Shown: piece by piece, positions 33,962-42,962 of the stretch
Position numbering within the stretch: position 1 is the stretch's first letter
Layout: each line of letters opens with the position of its first letter
DNA from: Thalassospira lucentensis MCCC 1A00383 = DSM 14000
Lineage (GTDB): Bacteria; Pseudomonadota; Alphaproteobacteria; Rhodospirillales; Thalassospiraceae
Length of the DNA stretch: 64,000 nt
NCBI RefSeq assembly: GCF_000421265.1
Contig: NZ_ATWN01000004.1
Span: forward strand, 248,001-312,000
Direction of reading: 5' to 3'
Program-made: the position numbers and the translations under genes
The notes under the pieces: generated by a model
What the model was told of the DNA's origin: nothing
The model's input: only the letters and a program-made list of their open reading frames with translations
Database searches by the model: none

Positions 33962-35902
33962 ATGGCACGCCGCGTTCTTGAGAAAAACACGTTTTCGACC
34001 GGGGAACTGGCACCGGAATTGTGGGGGCGGTCGGATTTGAATGCCTATGCCAATGGGGCGGCGCGGTTGCATAATGTGTTTGTTGAGCCGTCGGGCGGGG
34101 TGCGCCGGCGGCCCGGTGTTCGGTTGATTGATAAATTGCCCGGTGCGGTGCGGTTGATCGCGTTCGAGTTCAATACCGAGCAGGCCTATATCCTGGCGTT
34201 TGGCGATTATGAGGGGCTGGTGTTTAAGGATGGCGTGGCGACGCACCGGTTTGAAACGCCGTTCGGGGTCGCGCATCATGATCTTTTGAACTGGACGCAA
34301 AGTGCCGATACGTTGCTGGTGGTCCATCCCGACGTGGCGCCGATGCGCTTGACCCGCACCAACGATGTGTCCAATCCGCAAACAGGTGGATGGGAAATGT
34401 CCAAATGGGCGTGGCGCGAAAGCACCTATAAAACCCGTCAGCCCTATTACAAATTTGGTGAGCCGGCGTTGACTGTCACCCCGTCGGGGACAAGTGGCAC
34501 GGTCACGCTTACCGCCAATGCCGATCTGTTTGTGGCAGGCCACGTTGGCACATTATGGCGCATTGCCGGGATTGAGGGCGAAATCATCGCCGTTGCCGAT
34601 GCGCGCCATGCGTCGATTACCCTGAAACAAAACCTGCCCAACGCCAATGAAACCAGCGATGTCGAAGAACAGGCTTTTTCCGATGTCCGGGGCTGGCCGC
34701 GCAGCGTGACGTTTCATCAGGACCGCATGGTGATTGGCGGATCGCGTGATTTGCCCAACCGGTTGTGGATGTCGCGGTCGGGTGATTTGTTCAACTTTGA
34801 TTTGGGCGAAGGGCTCGATGACGAGGCAATTGAGTTTGCCCTTTTGGCCGATCAGGTCAATGCAATTACCGGGGTGTTTGCCGGGCGGCATTTGCAGGTG
34901 TTTACCAGCGGGTCGGAATGGATGGTGACGGGTGATCCACTGACCCCGGCCAACATTCAGATCACCCGCCAAACCCGGATTGGCAGCCAAAGTGCGCGCA
35001 CCGTGCCACTGGTCAATATTGACGGGGCGACGGTGTTTGCCGGGCGCAGCGGGCGTGAAATTCGCGAATTCCTGTTTACCGATGTCGAGCAGGCCTATGG
35101 ATCGGCTGATTTGGCGTTGCTATCGCGTCATCTGGTCAATCAGCCGATGGATCAGGCCTATGACGCGGATCGTCGGTTGCTCCATGTGGTGATGGCTGAT
35201 GGCAGTCTTGGTACCTTGACCCTGTATCGCAGTGAAAACATCACCGCATGGTCATCGCAATCGGTGCAAGACAGCGCGTTTCGCGCCGTGGCGGTGTCGG
35301 GCGGGGATGTCTATGTCGGGGTTGAGCGCGCGGAGCGTTATTTCCTTGGGGTGTTTGACGCGAATGCCGGTCTTGATCTGGCCATTGATCAGGCGCTTGA
35401 ACCGGGGCACGTGCCGCGTCGCCATTGGGGCCATCTTGATGCGCTGGACGGGGAAACGGTGTCGGTCTGGGCGGGCAATCAGTTGATCCATGATCACCCC
35501 ATTGGCGGGGGCACGGTGACGGTGCCCGATGCCGTGACGGCACTTAGTGTTGGCTTGCCCTTTACCCATGAAATTGCCGCCCTGCCACCCGCTGCATCGG
35601 ATGGCACGCGGCCGCATGGCGGCAATGCGGTGCGGCTGATTTCGGCCACCTTGCGATTGCAGAAAACCGGGCAGCTTCGCATGGATACCGGGCGCGGATT
35701 GCGCGATGTGCGGTTGCCGGTTTCCACCGATGATGCGGATGATCAAGGAGGGCTTTATAGCGGTGATATCACGCTGCGCAGTCTGGGATGGCGGCGCGGC
35801 AGTGGCGGGACGGTCAACAGTGGACTATGGCGCATTGCCGGGGACCTTCCCCGGCCTTTTTTATTACTCGGTGTGGCAAGTGAGTTGGGGGTGAATGACT
35901 GA
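33962..35902 (+). CDS. Tail tubular protein B / nozzle (T7 gp12-like)
   Basis: A 646-residue beta-rich protein starting MARRVLEKNTFSTGELAPEL, with GAARLHNVFVEPSGGVRRRPG, which marks the podovirus nozzle family ('tail protein with N-terminal GELSP motif'). 'HQDRMVIGGSRDLPNRLWMS' and 'VFTSGSEWMVTGDPLTPANI' lie in the propeller part. It should form the hexameric nozzle to which fibres attach. AGGAG lies before ATG 33962. Its stop overlaps the next start by one base. Confidence 0.88.
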   Translation: MARRVLEKNTFSTGELAPELWGRSDLNAYANGAARLHNVFVEPSGGVRRRPGVRLIDKLPGAVRLIAFEFNTEQAYILAFGDYEGLVFKDGVATHRFETPFGVAHHDLLNWTQSADTLLVVHPDVAPMRLTRTNDVSNPQTGGWEMSKWAWRESTYKTRQPYYKFGEPALTVTPSGTSGTVTLTANADLFVAGHVGTLWRIAGIEGEIIAVADARHASITLKQNLPNANETSDVEEQAFSDVRGWPRSVTFHQDRMVIGGSRDLPNRLWMSRSGDLFNFDLGEGLDDEAIEFALLADQVNAITGVFAGRHLQVFTSGSEWMVTGDPLTPANIQITRQTRIGSQSARTVPLVNIDGATVFAGRSGREIREFLFTDVEQAYGSADLALLSRHLVNQPMDQAYDADRRLLHVVMADGSLGTLTLYRSENITAWSSQSVQDSAFRAVAVSGGDVYVGVERAERYFLGVFDANAGLDLAIDQALEPGHVPRRHWGHLDALDGETVSVWAGNQLIHDHPIGGGTVTVPDAVTALSVGLPFTHEIAALPPAASDGTRPHGGNAVRLISATLRLQKTGQLRMDTGRGLRDVRLPVSTDDADDQGGLYSGDITLRSLGWRRGSGGTVNSGLWRIAGDLPRPFLLLGVASELGVND

Positions 35903-36351
35903 TGGGTGGATTTTCATCAATTGTGCCAATGGCGGCATCGGTGCTGCAAACCGGGCAGCAGATTTCGGTCCATCAGGCCCGCCAGCAAAGTGCCGTGGCC
36001 CAGACCGAAGCCCAAAGAAAGGCCGATCTTGAGGCGATTGCCGCAACCAAGGCCGAACGCGATGTGGCGCGGGCCGAAGATCTGCGTGTTCGACAAGCCC
36101 GTGCGCGTGCGCGGCAAGGCGCATCTGGCCAGATGGCCGGGGGCAGCGGGTCGGCCAGTGCGGTTCTGGCCGGATATGAAAAGGCCGCCCTGTCCGATGC
36201 GGCGCTTGATGATGCCGAGGCCGCGCGCAACCGCACCCGGATCAATCAACGGGCCGACTGGCGCGAAAAGTCGCTATTGCGATCAGCACAGGATGACACG
36301 GTGGCACGGTTAAGCGCGTGGTTTGCGCGGCGTGATGGTTGGGGCGGATAA
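35902..36351 (+). CDS. Internal virion protein (gp14-like)
   Basis: A 149-residue Ala/Arg/Gln-rich protein with a long amphipathic helix ('QKADLEAIAATKAERDVARA' region) and Gly/Ser-rich segment GQMAGGSGSASAV. The size, composition and place after the nozzle gene suit the small ejection protein family; the conserved 'R.R.GASG..AGGSGS' stretch is typical. No larger ejection proteins (gp15/gp16-like, transglycosylase) follow, which is unusual for an injecting podovirus. Confidence 0.7.
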   Translation: MGGFSSIVPMAASVLQTGQQISVHQARQQSAVAQTEAQRKADLEAIAATKAERDVARAEDLRVRQARARARQGASGQMAGGSGSASAVLAGYEKAALSDAALDDAEAARNRTRINQRADWREKSLLRSAQDDTVARLSAWFARRDGWGG

Positions 36352-36403
36352 CCAACCACGCGGATCGGATTTCGGTAAATCAGGGGACGGAGGGATCAGG
36401 GAT

Positions 36404-37837
36404 ATGGGGGCGGTTTTTACCAATCAAGCCACAGCATCCATCGGCTATCACGGCGATGGGGCACGCACGGATTTTCCATTCGGCTTTGATGTGTTTGATG
36501 CGGGCGATGTGCAGGTATCGGTCAATGGCGCGGTTGTGACCACCGGGTTTCACATTGCGCTGGCCACGCATGACGATGCCATCGGGGGCACGGTGCGGTT
36601 TGAAACCCCGCCGGGTGTGGGGGCCGACATCATTCTGGCCCGGATGCTGAAACTGCGGCGCCTCAGTGCCTATGGCACGGTTGGCAGCCCACGCGGCGAT
36701 GCGCTTGATCGCGATCTGGATTATCTGACCGCCGCGCTTGGCGATGTGGATCGGGCCCTTGGCGGGACGTTGCGGTTGGGTGCGCCCGATCTGGGTCAGG
36801 CCAATATGACGTTGCCCGCCATTGATGCCGGGCGGGCTTTGGTCTGGAATGCTTCGGGCGACGGATTATCCAACGGACCAAAGGCCGATGAGATTGCCGG
36901 GGCCGGTCAAAACGCCGCCCTTGCGGGTGATGCCGCCAGCCGGGCCGAGGCCGCACAAAGCCGATGCGAAACCGCGCAAAAAGCGTTTGGGCAACAGGAT
37001 GCCGGGGCGATGATCGACCTTGATTTTCGCAGCCAGAATTTGCTGGGCTGGGAGGATGAACGCCGGATGCCGGTGATTGATGCACCGACCAATCGCATCA
37101 TGGATATTCGCGAAACCGGATCGCTGGTGCGCCTGTCAAACGGGGCACGTGCAAGTTTGCCGGTGGCGACCTTGGCGCGGAATGGCGTGCGCTATCGGTT
37201 GTTTAACGGTGATGGCACGCAGGTGGATATCATGGCGGCGAGTGGCGATGTGATTACGCCGGTCACCGGGGCGGCGGACACAACCCTTTATCCCCTGCCA
37301 ATCCGGGGCGATATGGTCGATGTGATTTGTGATGGCGGGGATGGCTGGCGGTGGTTTGCCGCGCCGGTCCATGAAAACGGGCCGATTGTGAAACTGCTGC
37401 GCACCGCCGCACAGGACATGCCCGCCGGTGGGGCGTTTTTGATCGAATGGGATCAGGTGGCTGAAGACAGCCACGGTCTTTATGACAGTGCCGTTCATGG
37501 GGTTCGCAGCTTGCCGCCGGGCTTTTACCATGTTGATATCGGGGTGAAATTCCCGGTCACCGATGAGGTGGTGATGGTGAACCTCTATCTTGAACGGTTG
37601 GCGGGGGCCAGTTCTGGTGCTGGTGCCGGGGTGTGGTCAACCCATCTGCAATCGTCGGACATCACCGCCATTGGCACCGGGGCTTATCACACCTTGCGAT
37701 TAAGTGGGGTGGCGCGGGTGAATGTCGGGGCGGCAAACGGCCTTCGGGTTCGGCTGGCGCACAGCGATGCGGCCACCCGCCAGATCAGCGAGAGTAATAT
37801 CCTGACCTGGTTCCATCTGCATCGGATTGGTGGGTAG
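36404..37837 (+). CDS. Tail fibre protein with T7 gp17-type N-terminus
   Basis: A 477-residue fibre. The N-terminal ~150 residues 'GYHGDGARTDFPFGFDVFDA', 'VRFETPPGVGADIILARML' and 'GDALDRDLDYLTAALGDVDR' are the nozzle-binding domain of podovirus fibres. An Ala-rich helical stretch near residue 170-205 follows and then a beta-rich distal part ('LPPGFYHVDIGVKFPVTDEV'). No endosialidase or lyase motif is seen. ATG 36404 is preferred; the open frame extends upstream into the previous gene. Confidence 0.83.
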   Translation: MGAVFTNQATASIGYHGDGARTDFPFGFDVFDAGDVQVSVNGAVVTTGFHIALATHDDAIGGTVRFETPPGVGADIILARMLKLRRLSAYGTVGSPRGDALDRDLDYLTAALGDVDRALGGTLRLGAPDLGQANMTLPAIDAGRALVWNASGDGLSNGPKADEIAGAGQNAALAGDAASRAEAAQSRCETAQKAFGQQDAGAMIDLDFRSQNLLGWEDERRMPVIDAPTNRIMDIRETGSLVRLSNGARASLPVATLARNGVRYRLFNGDGTQVDIMAASGDVITPVTGAADTTLYPLPIRGDMVDVICDGGDGWRWFAAPVHENGPIVKLLRTAAQDMPAGGAFLIEWDQVAEDSHGLYDSAVHGVRSLPPGFYHVDIGVKFPVTDEVVMVNLYLERLAGASSGAGAGVWSTHLQSSDITAIGTGAYHTLRLSGVARVNVGAANGLRVRLAHSDAATRQISESNILTWFHLHRIGG

Positions 37838-37852
37838 GGCTGTTTGAAACCC

Positions 37853-38035
37853 GTTATTTCCGTGAAAGCGGGAATCTAGACGTTTGGGCACGTAGGGCAT
37901 GAGATTCCCGCCTTCGCGGGAATGACGTTCGTTTCATGTCGCCGTTTTACATGCCGTCATGCCCGCGTAAGGCGGGCATCCATGGTGCCGTTGGTTCGGT
38001 GTGGCGATATGAATTCCCACTTTCGCGGGCATGAC
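37853..38035. repeat. Cluster of four REP-like elements
   Basis: Copies at 37853-37879, 37901-37926, 37956-37985 and 38011-38035 alternate in direction. The first and last are degenerate (TTTCCGTGAAAGCGGGAA; TTCCCACTTTCGCGGGCA). They fill the gap between tail-fibre and spike-like genes. Confidence 0.82.
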
Positions 38036-38121
38036 GGGGACGTGCGGGTATCGGGCCGGGGGAACGCCAGAAACTGGCGATTTTCGACATTTTCAGTGAT
38101 GGTTATCAGGAGGAAACGCAC

Positions 38122-39219
38122 ATGGGATTGCGGTATCAGCCGCTTGCGGCCTGTATGAAATTTGCGCGCGCCAGCACCAAACTGATCCGGGGGATGGACG
38201 GCGTGCTGAGCCCCCAGCCCATCGACGTGCCGGGCTATGAATATGATGCACTTGGCCGGGCGCGGGGGCTTCTTATTGAGGGGGCGGCAACCAATAAGCT
38301 TCGCTATTCAACCGCGTTTGACAATGTGCTTTGGGAAAAGAATGCCGGGATCAGCATCGGCCCAAGTGCGATTGCCGCGCCCGATGGAAGTGTGAGCGCA
38401 ATGGCGCTTGATCTTCCGGGCGGGGCGGATGGACTTTATCAGAATGTCGGGGATTTGACGGTGGGCGAGGTTTACAGCTTTGCCGTCTGGATGCGGGCGG
38501 TGTCGGGCACGGCTAATGTCACGCTTGGCGGGATTGATGGGGCATCGGCGCAGGGATTTATGCTTGATGAAAACTGGCAACGGGTGTCGATATCCGAACC
38601 GGCATCGGGCACGATCCGATATCCGAAAATCAGCACGGCAGTTTCGGGAGTGCCAGCATCGGTGCTGATCTGGAATGCGCAGCTTGAAGCCGGGCCCGCC
38701 CCGACCAGCGATATTATCAGCGACGGCATTCCCGCCGCCCGCGCGCCTGATGACGTGCGGCTTGATCCCGGTGACTGGTTTGCCCAAGGGGCGGGAACGT
38801 TTGTGTTTGATCTTAAATTGCCGCCTGCGTGGGACGGGATTTGGCGGATCGTGCAGCTTTATTCAACCAGCCTGAGTGATGATCATCTTGACCTTGGCTA
38901 TGACAGTGCGGCCGATCAGTTGCAGGTGAGCTTACGCAAAGGTGGGCAGCCGATTTTCGCCCAATCGCTGTATGGCACGCTCAACCCCGGTACGCGGGCA
39001 CGCATCGCGCTGGCGTGGGAGGATGATGTGGTGGCGGTGGGGGTAAATGGGGCTGTGCTTAAAAGCTCGGATGGCTTTGCCATGCCGCGCACTTTTACCA
39101 ACATTGTGCTGGGGTCCTATGACGGCATGGACAAGCATTTAAACGGGCATCTGCGCAATCTGGCCTATTGGCCGGAACGGCTTTCGGATGCGCGGCTTTT
39201 GGCCCTTTCAACCGTGTAA
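38122..39219 (+). CDS. Phage structural protein with ConA/LamG-like domain
   Basis: A 365-residue protein. The segment 'LGRARGLLIEGAATNKLRYS' followed by TAFDNVLWEKNAG is the common signature of phage head-spike or tail-associated proteins, preceding a carbohydrate-binding-like beta-sandwich ('LYQNVGDLTVGEVYSFAVWM'). The C-terminal half (FVFDLKLPPAWDG, NIVLGSYDGMDKHLNGHLRN) looks like a second ConA/LamG-type sandwich. It is probably a surface-exposed glycan-binding virion part. AGGAGGAAACGCAC precedes the ATG. Confidence 0.75.
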   Translation: MGLRYQPLAACMKFARASTKLIRGMDGVLSPQPIDVPGYEYDALGRARGLLIEGAATNKLRYSTAFDNVLWEKNAGISIGPSAIAAPDGSVSAMALDLPGGADGLYQNVGDLTVGEVYSFAVWMRAVSGTANVTLGGIDGASAQGFMLDENWQRVSISEPASGTIRYPKISTAVSGVPASVLIWNAQLEAGPAPTSDIISDGIPAARAPDDVRLDPGDWFAQGAGTFVFDLKLPPAWDGIWRIVQLYSTSLSDDHLDLGYDSAADQLQVSLRKGGQPIFAQSLYGTLNPGTRARIALAWEDDVVAVGVNGAVLKSSDGFAMPRTFTNIVLGSYDGMDKHLNGHLRNLAYWPERLSDARLLALSTV

Positions 39220-39228
39220 GGATGGGCG

Positions 39229-39561
39229 ATGCGTGAACCAGAAAAAACTGATCCAGTCGCGACCTTGCGCGCCGATCTTCTGCGCGATTTGCCCGGTGAT
39301 ATCAAACGGGTGCGCAATGCCTATCGCCGGGCGGCACAGCAGGCCGCCCTTCTGCGCGATGCCAAGGATTTCACCGCCCATCAGACGGCCTGCAAGGCGG
39401 GGCTTGGGCATCTTGAAATCCTGATCAAGTTGTTGCGCTGGGCGTCGGATGGGGACAAGGGGGCCGATAGCCGGGCCGAGAAAGGCACATCACGGACGGG
39501 GGAGGATGTGGATGTTGAGAAATTGATTAAGGAGGCGCGGGTGGCGTTGCAATCAGGCTGA
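39229..39561 (+). CDS. Small phage protein in the usual small-terminase position
   Basis: A 110-residue, helical and charged protein ('DIKRVRNAYRRAAQQAALLR', 'GHLEILIKLLRWASDGD') with a hydrophilic C-terminal tail. It follows the spike-like gene by ten bases and precedes the large terminase, apart from the intervening cargo block, which is the common small-terminase position in T7-like genomes. I see no clear DNA-binding motif, so the small-terminase idea rests on position only. Confidence 0.5.
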   Translation: MREPEKTDPVATLRADLLRDLPGDIKRVRNAYRRAAQQAALLRDAKDFTAHQTACKAGLGHLEILIKLLRWASDGDKGADSRAEKGTSRTGEDVDVEKLIKEARVALQSG

Positions 39562-39596
39562 TATTTCTGACGGCAGTGGTGGTGAGCCGCGAAAAA

Positions 39597-40703
39597 TTAC
39601 ACGTATGGTTCTATTTCATTCGTGTCGGTTGTCATGAGTTTCATCAGCTTGGGGTGAACAAACAGTTTCTCTTTTCCGGGGCTGATTTCGTTCAGAACGC
39701 CAGCCTTGGCCAACTGTGTAAGGTAGGTGGAGGCGGTTTGACGTTTTGCAATATCGTGTTCGACAAGGTTGGCTATGCGACAATAGGGTTGTTCAAAAAT
39801 GACCTGTATCAGTTCATGGCTATAAATTTTCGGAAGTGTTGTGCGCACATGCTCGGCTGTGTGATCCATGAGGTGTCGAATGGCGGCAATTTTTTCGCAT
39901 GTCCAGATGGAGGTTTGTTCAACCCCTTTGAGCATAAAGAGCAGCCAGTCTTCCCATTGGCCGGTTCGGGTCACCTGATTGAGAAGGTCGTAATAATCCT
40001 GCTTGTTCTGCACGATATAGCGGCTGAGATAGAGGATCGGCAGTGTCAGGAGTTGTTGTTCTATCAGATAGAGAACGTTCAGGATGCGACCCGTTCGCCC
40101 ATTACCGTCGTGAAACGGATGAATGGCTTCAAACTGGTAATGACTGATTGCCATTTTGATCAGGGGATCAATATCATCTTTGTCGTGCAGAAACCGTTCC
40201 CAGTTGGCCAGAAGGTCGCGGATGACATTGTCACCAACGGGTGGGGTGTAAACGACGTCGCCTGTTGTCTGGTTGCCGATGATGGTTCCCGGAATTTTGC
40301 GGATTTCCATCTGGGTGTTTTTCAGGGTGCTGCAGATTCTGACGGTCGTTGCTGAGCATAGTGGCTTGTCGGCCAATTCTGTGAAACCCTGATAGAGTGC
40401 GGTGCGATAACGAAGAGCTTCTTTTGTCGCGAGGTCGGCACCGGAATCTTCCCGGGCAAACTGAAATAGCTTGTCTGTCGTTGTGACAATGTTTTCAATT
40501 TCCGAGCTGTCCTTTGCTTCGAGTATGGGCAGCAGATTGATCAGAAGGTTCTGGTTGGGAAGCAATCTTCCGGCCTGTTTGAGTTCTGCCAAAGCCGCGC
40601 GGGCAGGAGAGCAGGCCTTCAAAACGGATCGTGTTTCGATTTGCCCTGTTGCCGGAGGCAGCGGAGGCAAAGCGTTATAGGGTCTGTCAGCCTGCCAGTT
40701 CAT
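39597..40703 (-). CDS. Fic-family AMP-transferase with C-terminal winged helix
   Basis: A 368-residue Fic protein that should transfer AMP from ATP to a target hydroxyl. The active motif HPFHDGNGRTGR starts at His195. An N-terminal class II inhibitory motif SSEIEN (Ser66, Glu70, Asn71) folds back on the ATP site, so the enzyme is self-restrained. The C-terminal ~70 residues look like a winged helix ('RIANLVEHDIAKRQTASTYL', then LAKAGVLNEI). I start at ATG 40703 (MNWQADRPYN), eight bases after CGGGGA; longer starts run into the operator array. It points against the phage genes and looks like cargo. Confidence 0.9.
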   Translation of the reverse strand: MNWQADRPYNALPPLPPATGQIETRSVLKACSPARAALAELKQAGRLLPNQNLLINLLPILEAKDSSEIENIVTTTDKLFQFAREDSGADLATKEALRYRTALYQGFTELADKPLCSATTVRICSTLKNTQMEIRKIPGTIIGNQTTGDVVYTPPVGDNVIRDLLANWERFLHDKDDIDPLIKMAISHYQFEAIHPFHDGNGRTGRILNVLYLIEQQLLTLPILYLSRYIVQNKQDYYDLLNQVTRTGQWEDWLLFMLKGVEQTSIWTCEKIAAIRHLMDHTAEHVRTTLPKIYSHELIQVIFEQPYCRIANLVEHDIAKRQTASTYLTQLAKAGVLNEISPGKEKLFVHPKLMKLMTTDTNEIEPYV

Positions 40704-40747
40704 GTTTGGCTTCCCCGATAAGAACATCATGATTTGATGCAAACAGT

Positions 40748-40888
40748 TTATGTCGAGGGGATCGACATAAGCAAGAAATGTGTCGAAATTTTCCAAAAAA
40801 TCGACACATAACAGTTTGAGTGGAGCTTTATGTCGATGGTATCGACACATCACGCCGACGTGTCGAAATTTTCCGGTTTTATCGACAT
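40748..40888. promoter_or_regulatory. Array of four TGTCGA...TCGACA palindromes upstream of fic
   Basis: Four inverted repeats lie at 40748-40770, 40779-40807, 40828-40850 and 40859-40888. Sites 1 and 3 share TTATGTCGAnGGnATCGACA; sites 2 and 4 share GTGTCGAAATTTTCC before a TCGACA arm. Thus a ~80-bp unit is duplicated. Position just upstream of the Fic start suggests autoregulation. Confidence 0.7.
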
Positions 40889-40947
40889 GACGTGACGTGC
40901 GGCTTGAGGTTGCGCGGTGAGATTGGCGTGTGTGGAACGGTTGTCTG

Positions 40948-41067
40948 GATTCCCGCCTGCGCGGGAATGACGGTTTTTGGGGGTGGGGTTTCCACGCGGT
41001 AGGGGGCGGTTTTGGGGGAAGGGCTTTTCCATTGCTTCGTCACTCCCGCGTAGGCGGGAGTCCATGG
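40948..41067. repeat. REP-like facing pair
   Basis: GATTCCCGCCTGCGCGGGAA (from 40949) with TGAC, and GTCACTCCCGCGTAGGCGGG (from 41039) with AGTCCATGG, between the fic operators and the toxin-antitoxin promoter. Confidence 0.82.
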
Positions 41068-41115
41068 GGCGGCGGGCATGGTGGCGGGTTTTCTGCTTTG
41101 CTGTTCGGGTATTTG

Positions 41116-41152
41116 CCATTTGGCATAAAAATGCTATATTAATGCCAAATGG
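41116..41152. promoter_or_regulatory. Operator of the RES/Xre toxin-antitoxin operon
   Basis: A perfect 11-bp inverted repeat CCATTTGGCAT ... ATGCCAAATGG with a 15-bp spacer that contains TATATT (41135-41140), a likely -10 box; TTGCCA at 41114-41119 is a possible -35. The right arm overlaps the antitoxin ribosome site, so binding would block both promoter and start. Confidence 0.75.
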
Positions 41153-41161
41153 AGGTATGTG

Positions 41162-41575
41162 ATGGAATTCGCGATTGTGGCGCCGGTTGGGGCGCGGCCC
41201 GAGGTGGGGGCGATTACCGAGGATGAGGCGGCGGCATTGGCGCGCGCCACGGTTAATCTGTTTGGCGTGTGGGATTTAAGCGATCAGGAAGCGCGCGTGT
41301 TGCTGGGCGATATGCCGGCGCGTACTTGGGCGCGGTGGAAGAAAAAGGATATCGGGCGGATTGATCGTGATTTGCGCACGCGCATGGCGATGCTGATCGG
41401 GATTCACAAAGGGTTGCGATACCTGTTTCGCGATCCGGCGCGTGGTTATGCCTGGGTCCGAAAGCCCAATGCGGCGTTTGGCGGTGCAAGCGCGCTTGAG
41501 GTCATGCTGCGCGGCGAGATTATGGATATTGTTGATATTCGTAGTTATCTGGATGCGGAGCGGGGCGGCTGGTGA
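41162..41575 (+). CDS. Xre/MbcA/ParS-type antitoxin
   Basis: A 137-residue antitoxin. The N-terminal part carries an Xre-like helix-turn-helix (LSDQEARVLLGDMPARTWAR). The C-terminal ~55 residues (GYAWVRKPNAAFGGASALEV, ending DIVDIRSYLDAERGGW) are the conserved toxin-binding domain whose tail plugs the RES active site. GGAGG lies six bases before ATG 41162. The gene overlaps the RES toxin by four bases. It should repress its own promoter through the inverted repeat at 41116-41152. Confidence 0.9.
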   Translation: MEFAIVAPVGARPEVGAITEDEAAALARATVNLFGVWDLSDQEARVLLGDMPARTWARWKKKDIGRIDRDLRTRMAMLIGIHKGLRYLFRDPARGYAWVRKPNAAFGGASALEVMLRGEIMDIVDIRSYLDAERGGW

Positions 41576-42273
41576 TGGGCGGGGATGAAATTGCGACCCG
41601 GCATGTCGCGTGGCCGCAGTGTGTTCGAATGATCCGGTCGATCTATCCGCCGATTGATCTGTTTGAAGACATTGCCGATCCCGCCGACTGGGAAGCGTTG
41701 GCATCGGCGGAAGCCAAGATGAACCCGCGCCTGCGTGACAGTATTGGTACTTTGGCCAAGGTGCCGGTTGACCGCCGGGTTTCGGGGCCGGGGGCCAGTT
41801 ATGTGATGGCGCCGTTTGTCCATTGTTCGCCTTATCGGCCCGGTCGGTTTTCCGATGGCACATACGGGCTGTATTACGCGGGCGACAGCCGGTCGGTGGC
41901 GATTGCCGAAACTGTGCATCATCACGCGGCAACCATGCGCGCAACCGATGAAGCACCGGGCTGGACATCGCAGTTTCGCGAGCTGGTCGGCAAGATTGAT
42001 CATGTGTTTGACGATGTGAGCGGGATGGCGGCATTGCTTGACCCGGATGATTACGCGGCCTCGCAAAAGTTTGGTGCAGCACGGCGCAAAGCCGGATCAG
42101 ACGGGCTTTACTGGCCCAGTGTGCGCTTTGACGGTGGTGCCTGCATTGCGGTGTTTTGGCCCGATGTGGTGCCGGTTCCTGTGCAGGGCGATCATTTTTC
42201 CTATCACTGGAACGGGGAGGCGGTCGATTACGTCCGCAACCTTGCCAGCGGGGAGACGTGGCGGGTGATTTGA
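41572..42273 (+). CDS. RES-domain toxin
   Basis: A 233-residue RES toxin; characterised members break down NAD+ and so stall growth. The name-giving Arg-Glu-Ser region and 'GRFSDGTYGLYYAGDSRSVA' followed by IAETVHHH form the ADP-ribosyl-transferase-like active site, with 'SDGLYWPSVRFDGGACIAVF' closing the fold. Translationally coupled to the antitoxin. Together they form a type II toxin-antitoxin unit placed between phage tail and packaging genes. Confidence 0.9.
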   Translation: MMGGDEIATRHVAWPQCVRMIRSIYPPIDLFEDIADPADWEALASAEAKMNPRLRDSIGTLAKVPVDRRVSGPGASYVMAPFVHCSPYRPGRFSDGTYGLYYAGDSRSVAIAETVHHHAATMRATDEAPGWTSQFRELVGKIDHVFDDVSGMAALLDPDDYAASQKFGAARRKAGSDGLYWPSVRFDGGACIAVFWPDVVPVPVQGDHFSYHWNGEAVDYVRNLASGETWRVI

Positions 42274-42312
42274 GGTCGGGTGCGTGTCTTGAGGGTTGGG
42301 AGCGTGCGGCTC

Positions 42313-42595
42313 GAGGTCCCCGTACCGCGCCTTCGCGGGCACAGGCTCTTCGCGGGGATGACGGAGCACTGAATGACCATAAGGTACAACCGGCCTGCTT
42401 GCGCGGGTGGTTATCTTGAGGGTTGGGCACGTGCGGCGCAAGATTCCCGCCTGCGCGGGAATGACGGAATACTAAATTGCTGCAAGGAACACCGTCATCC
42501 CCGCGAAGGCGGGGATCCATGGTGCCGTTGGTGCGGTGTGGCAAGATGGGTTCCCGTCCTCGCCTGCGCGGGGACAGGCTCTGCGCGGGAACGAC
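42313..42595. repeat. REP-like cluster with two elongated compound palindromes
   Basis: The 344-bp gap between the RES toxin and GIY-YIG gene is nearly filled by repeats: an elongated form at 42313-42362, standard forms at 42440-42465 and 42494-42522, and another elongated form at 42550-42595. The elongated form inserts ~22 bases (the ACCGCGCCTTCGCGGGCACA type) inside the outer stem, giving a nested hairpin. Confidence 0.75.
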
Positions 42596-42617
42596 GGAGG
42601 GGCGAGGTATATGCCCC

Positions 42618-42908
42618 TCAGGCGTTGATATGGTCAAACAGATCATGCCAATCGGAATTAAGTTCTTCGATCAGGCGGATTTTCCAGGCGCGGCGCCACT
42701 TTTTGAGGCGTTTTTCGCGCAAAATGGCGTCCGCCATCGTGTCATGCATTTCATAGTAAACGAGTTGGGTAACGTTGTATGTGTGGCTGAAACCCGGAAC
42801 CGCGCCGGTTCGGTGTTGCCAAATGCGTTGCCGTAAATCGCTGGTGACACCGATATAAAGCGTGCCGTTTTTCCGACTGGCAAGGATGTAGACAAAGGGC
42901 TGCTGCAT
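42618..42908 (-). CDS. GIY-YIG nuclease-superfamily protein
   Basis: A 96-residue single-domain protein with FVYILASRKNGTLYIGVTSD, the GIY-YIG core, and the catalytic-type Arg in RQRIWQHRTG, plus the conserved 'LVYYEMHDTMADAILREKRL' and KKW segments of the short UPF0213/COG2827-like group. Longer starts would read through REP-like DNA, so ATG 42908 is chosen, though no strong ribosome site is seen. It may be a nuclease cargo or a stand-alone domain often found dispersed in genomes. Confidence 0.8.
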   Translation of the reverse strand: MQQPFVYILASRKNGTLYIGVTSDLRQRIWQHRTGAVPGFSHTYNVTQLVYYEMHDTMADAILREKRLKKWRRAWKIRLIEELNSDWHDLFDHINA

Positions 42909-42962
42909 GGGGTGAGGGTGGGTAGCACATTCGCGCAGATGGAGACTATGAGCGTGCTGTGC

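Noticed and set aside
41276-42646. 456-codon open frame on the - strand
   Set aside because: Antisense to the RES/Xre pair and runs through REP-like repeats; Pro/Arg-rich composition is typical of a shadow frame.
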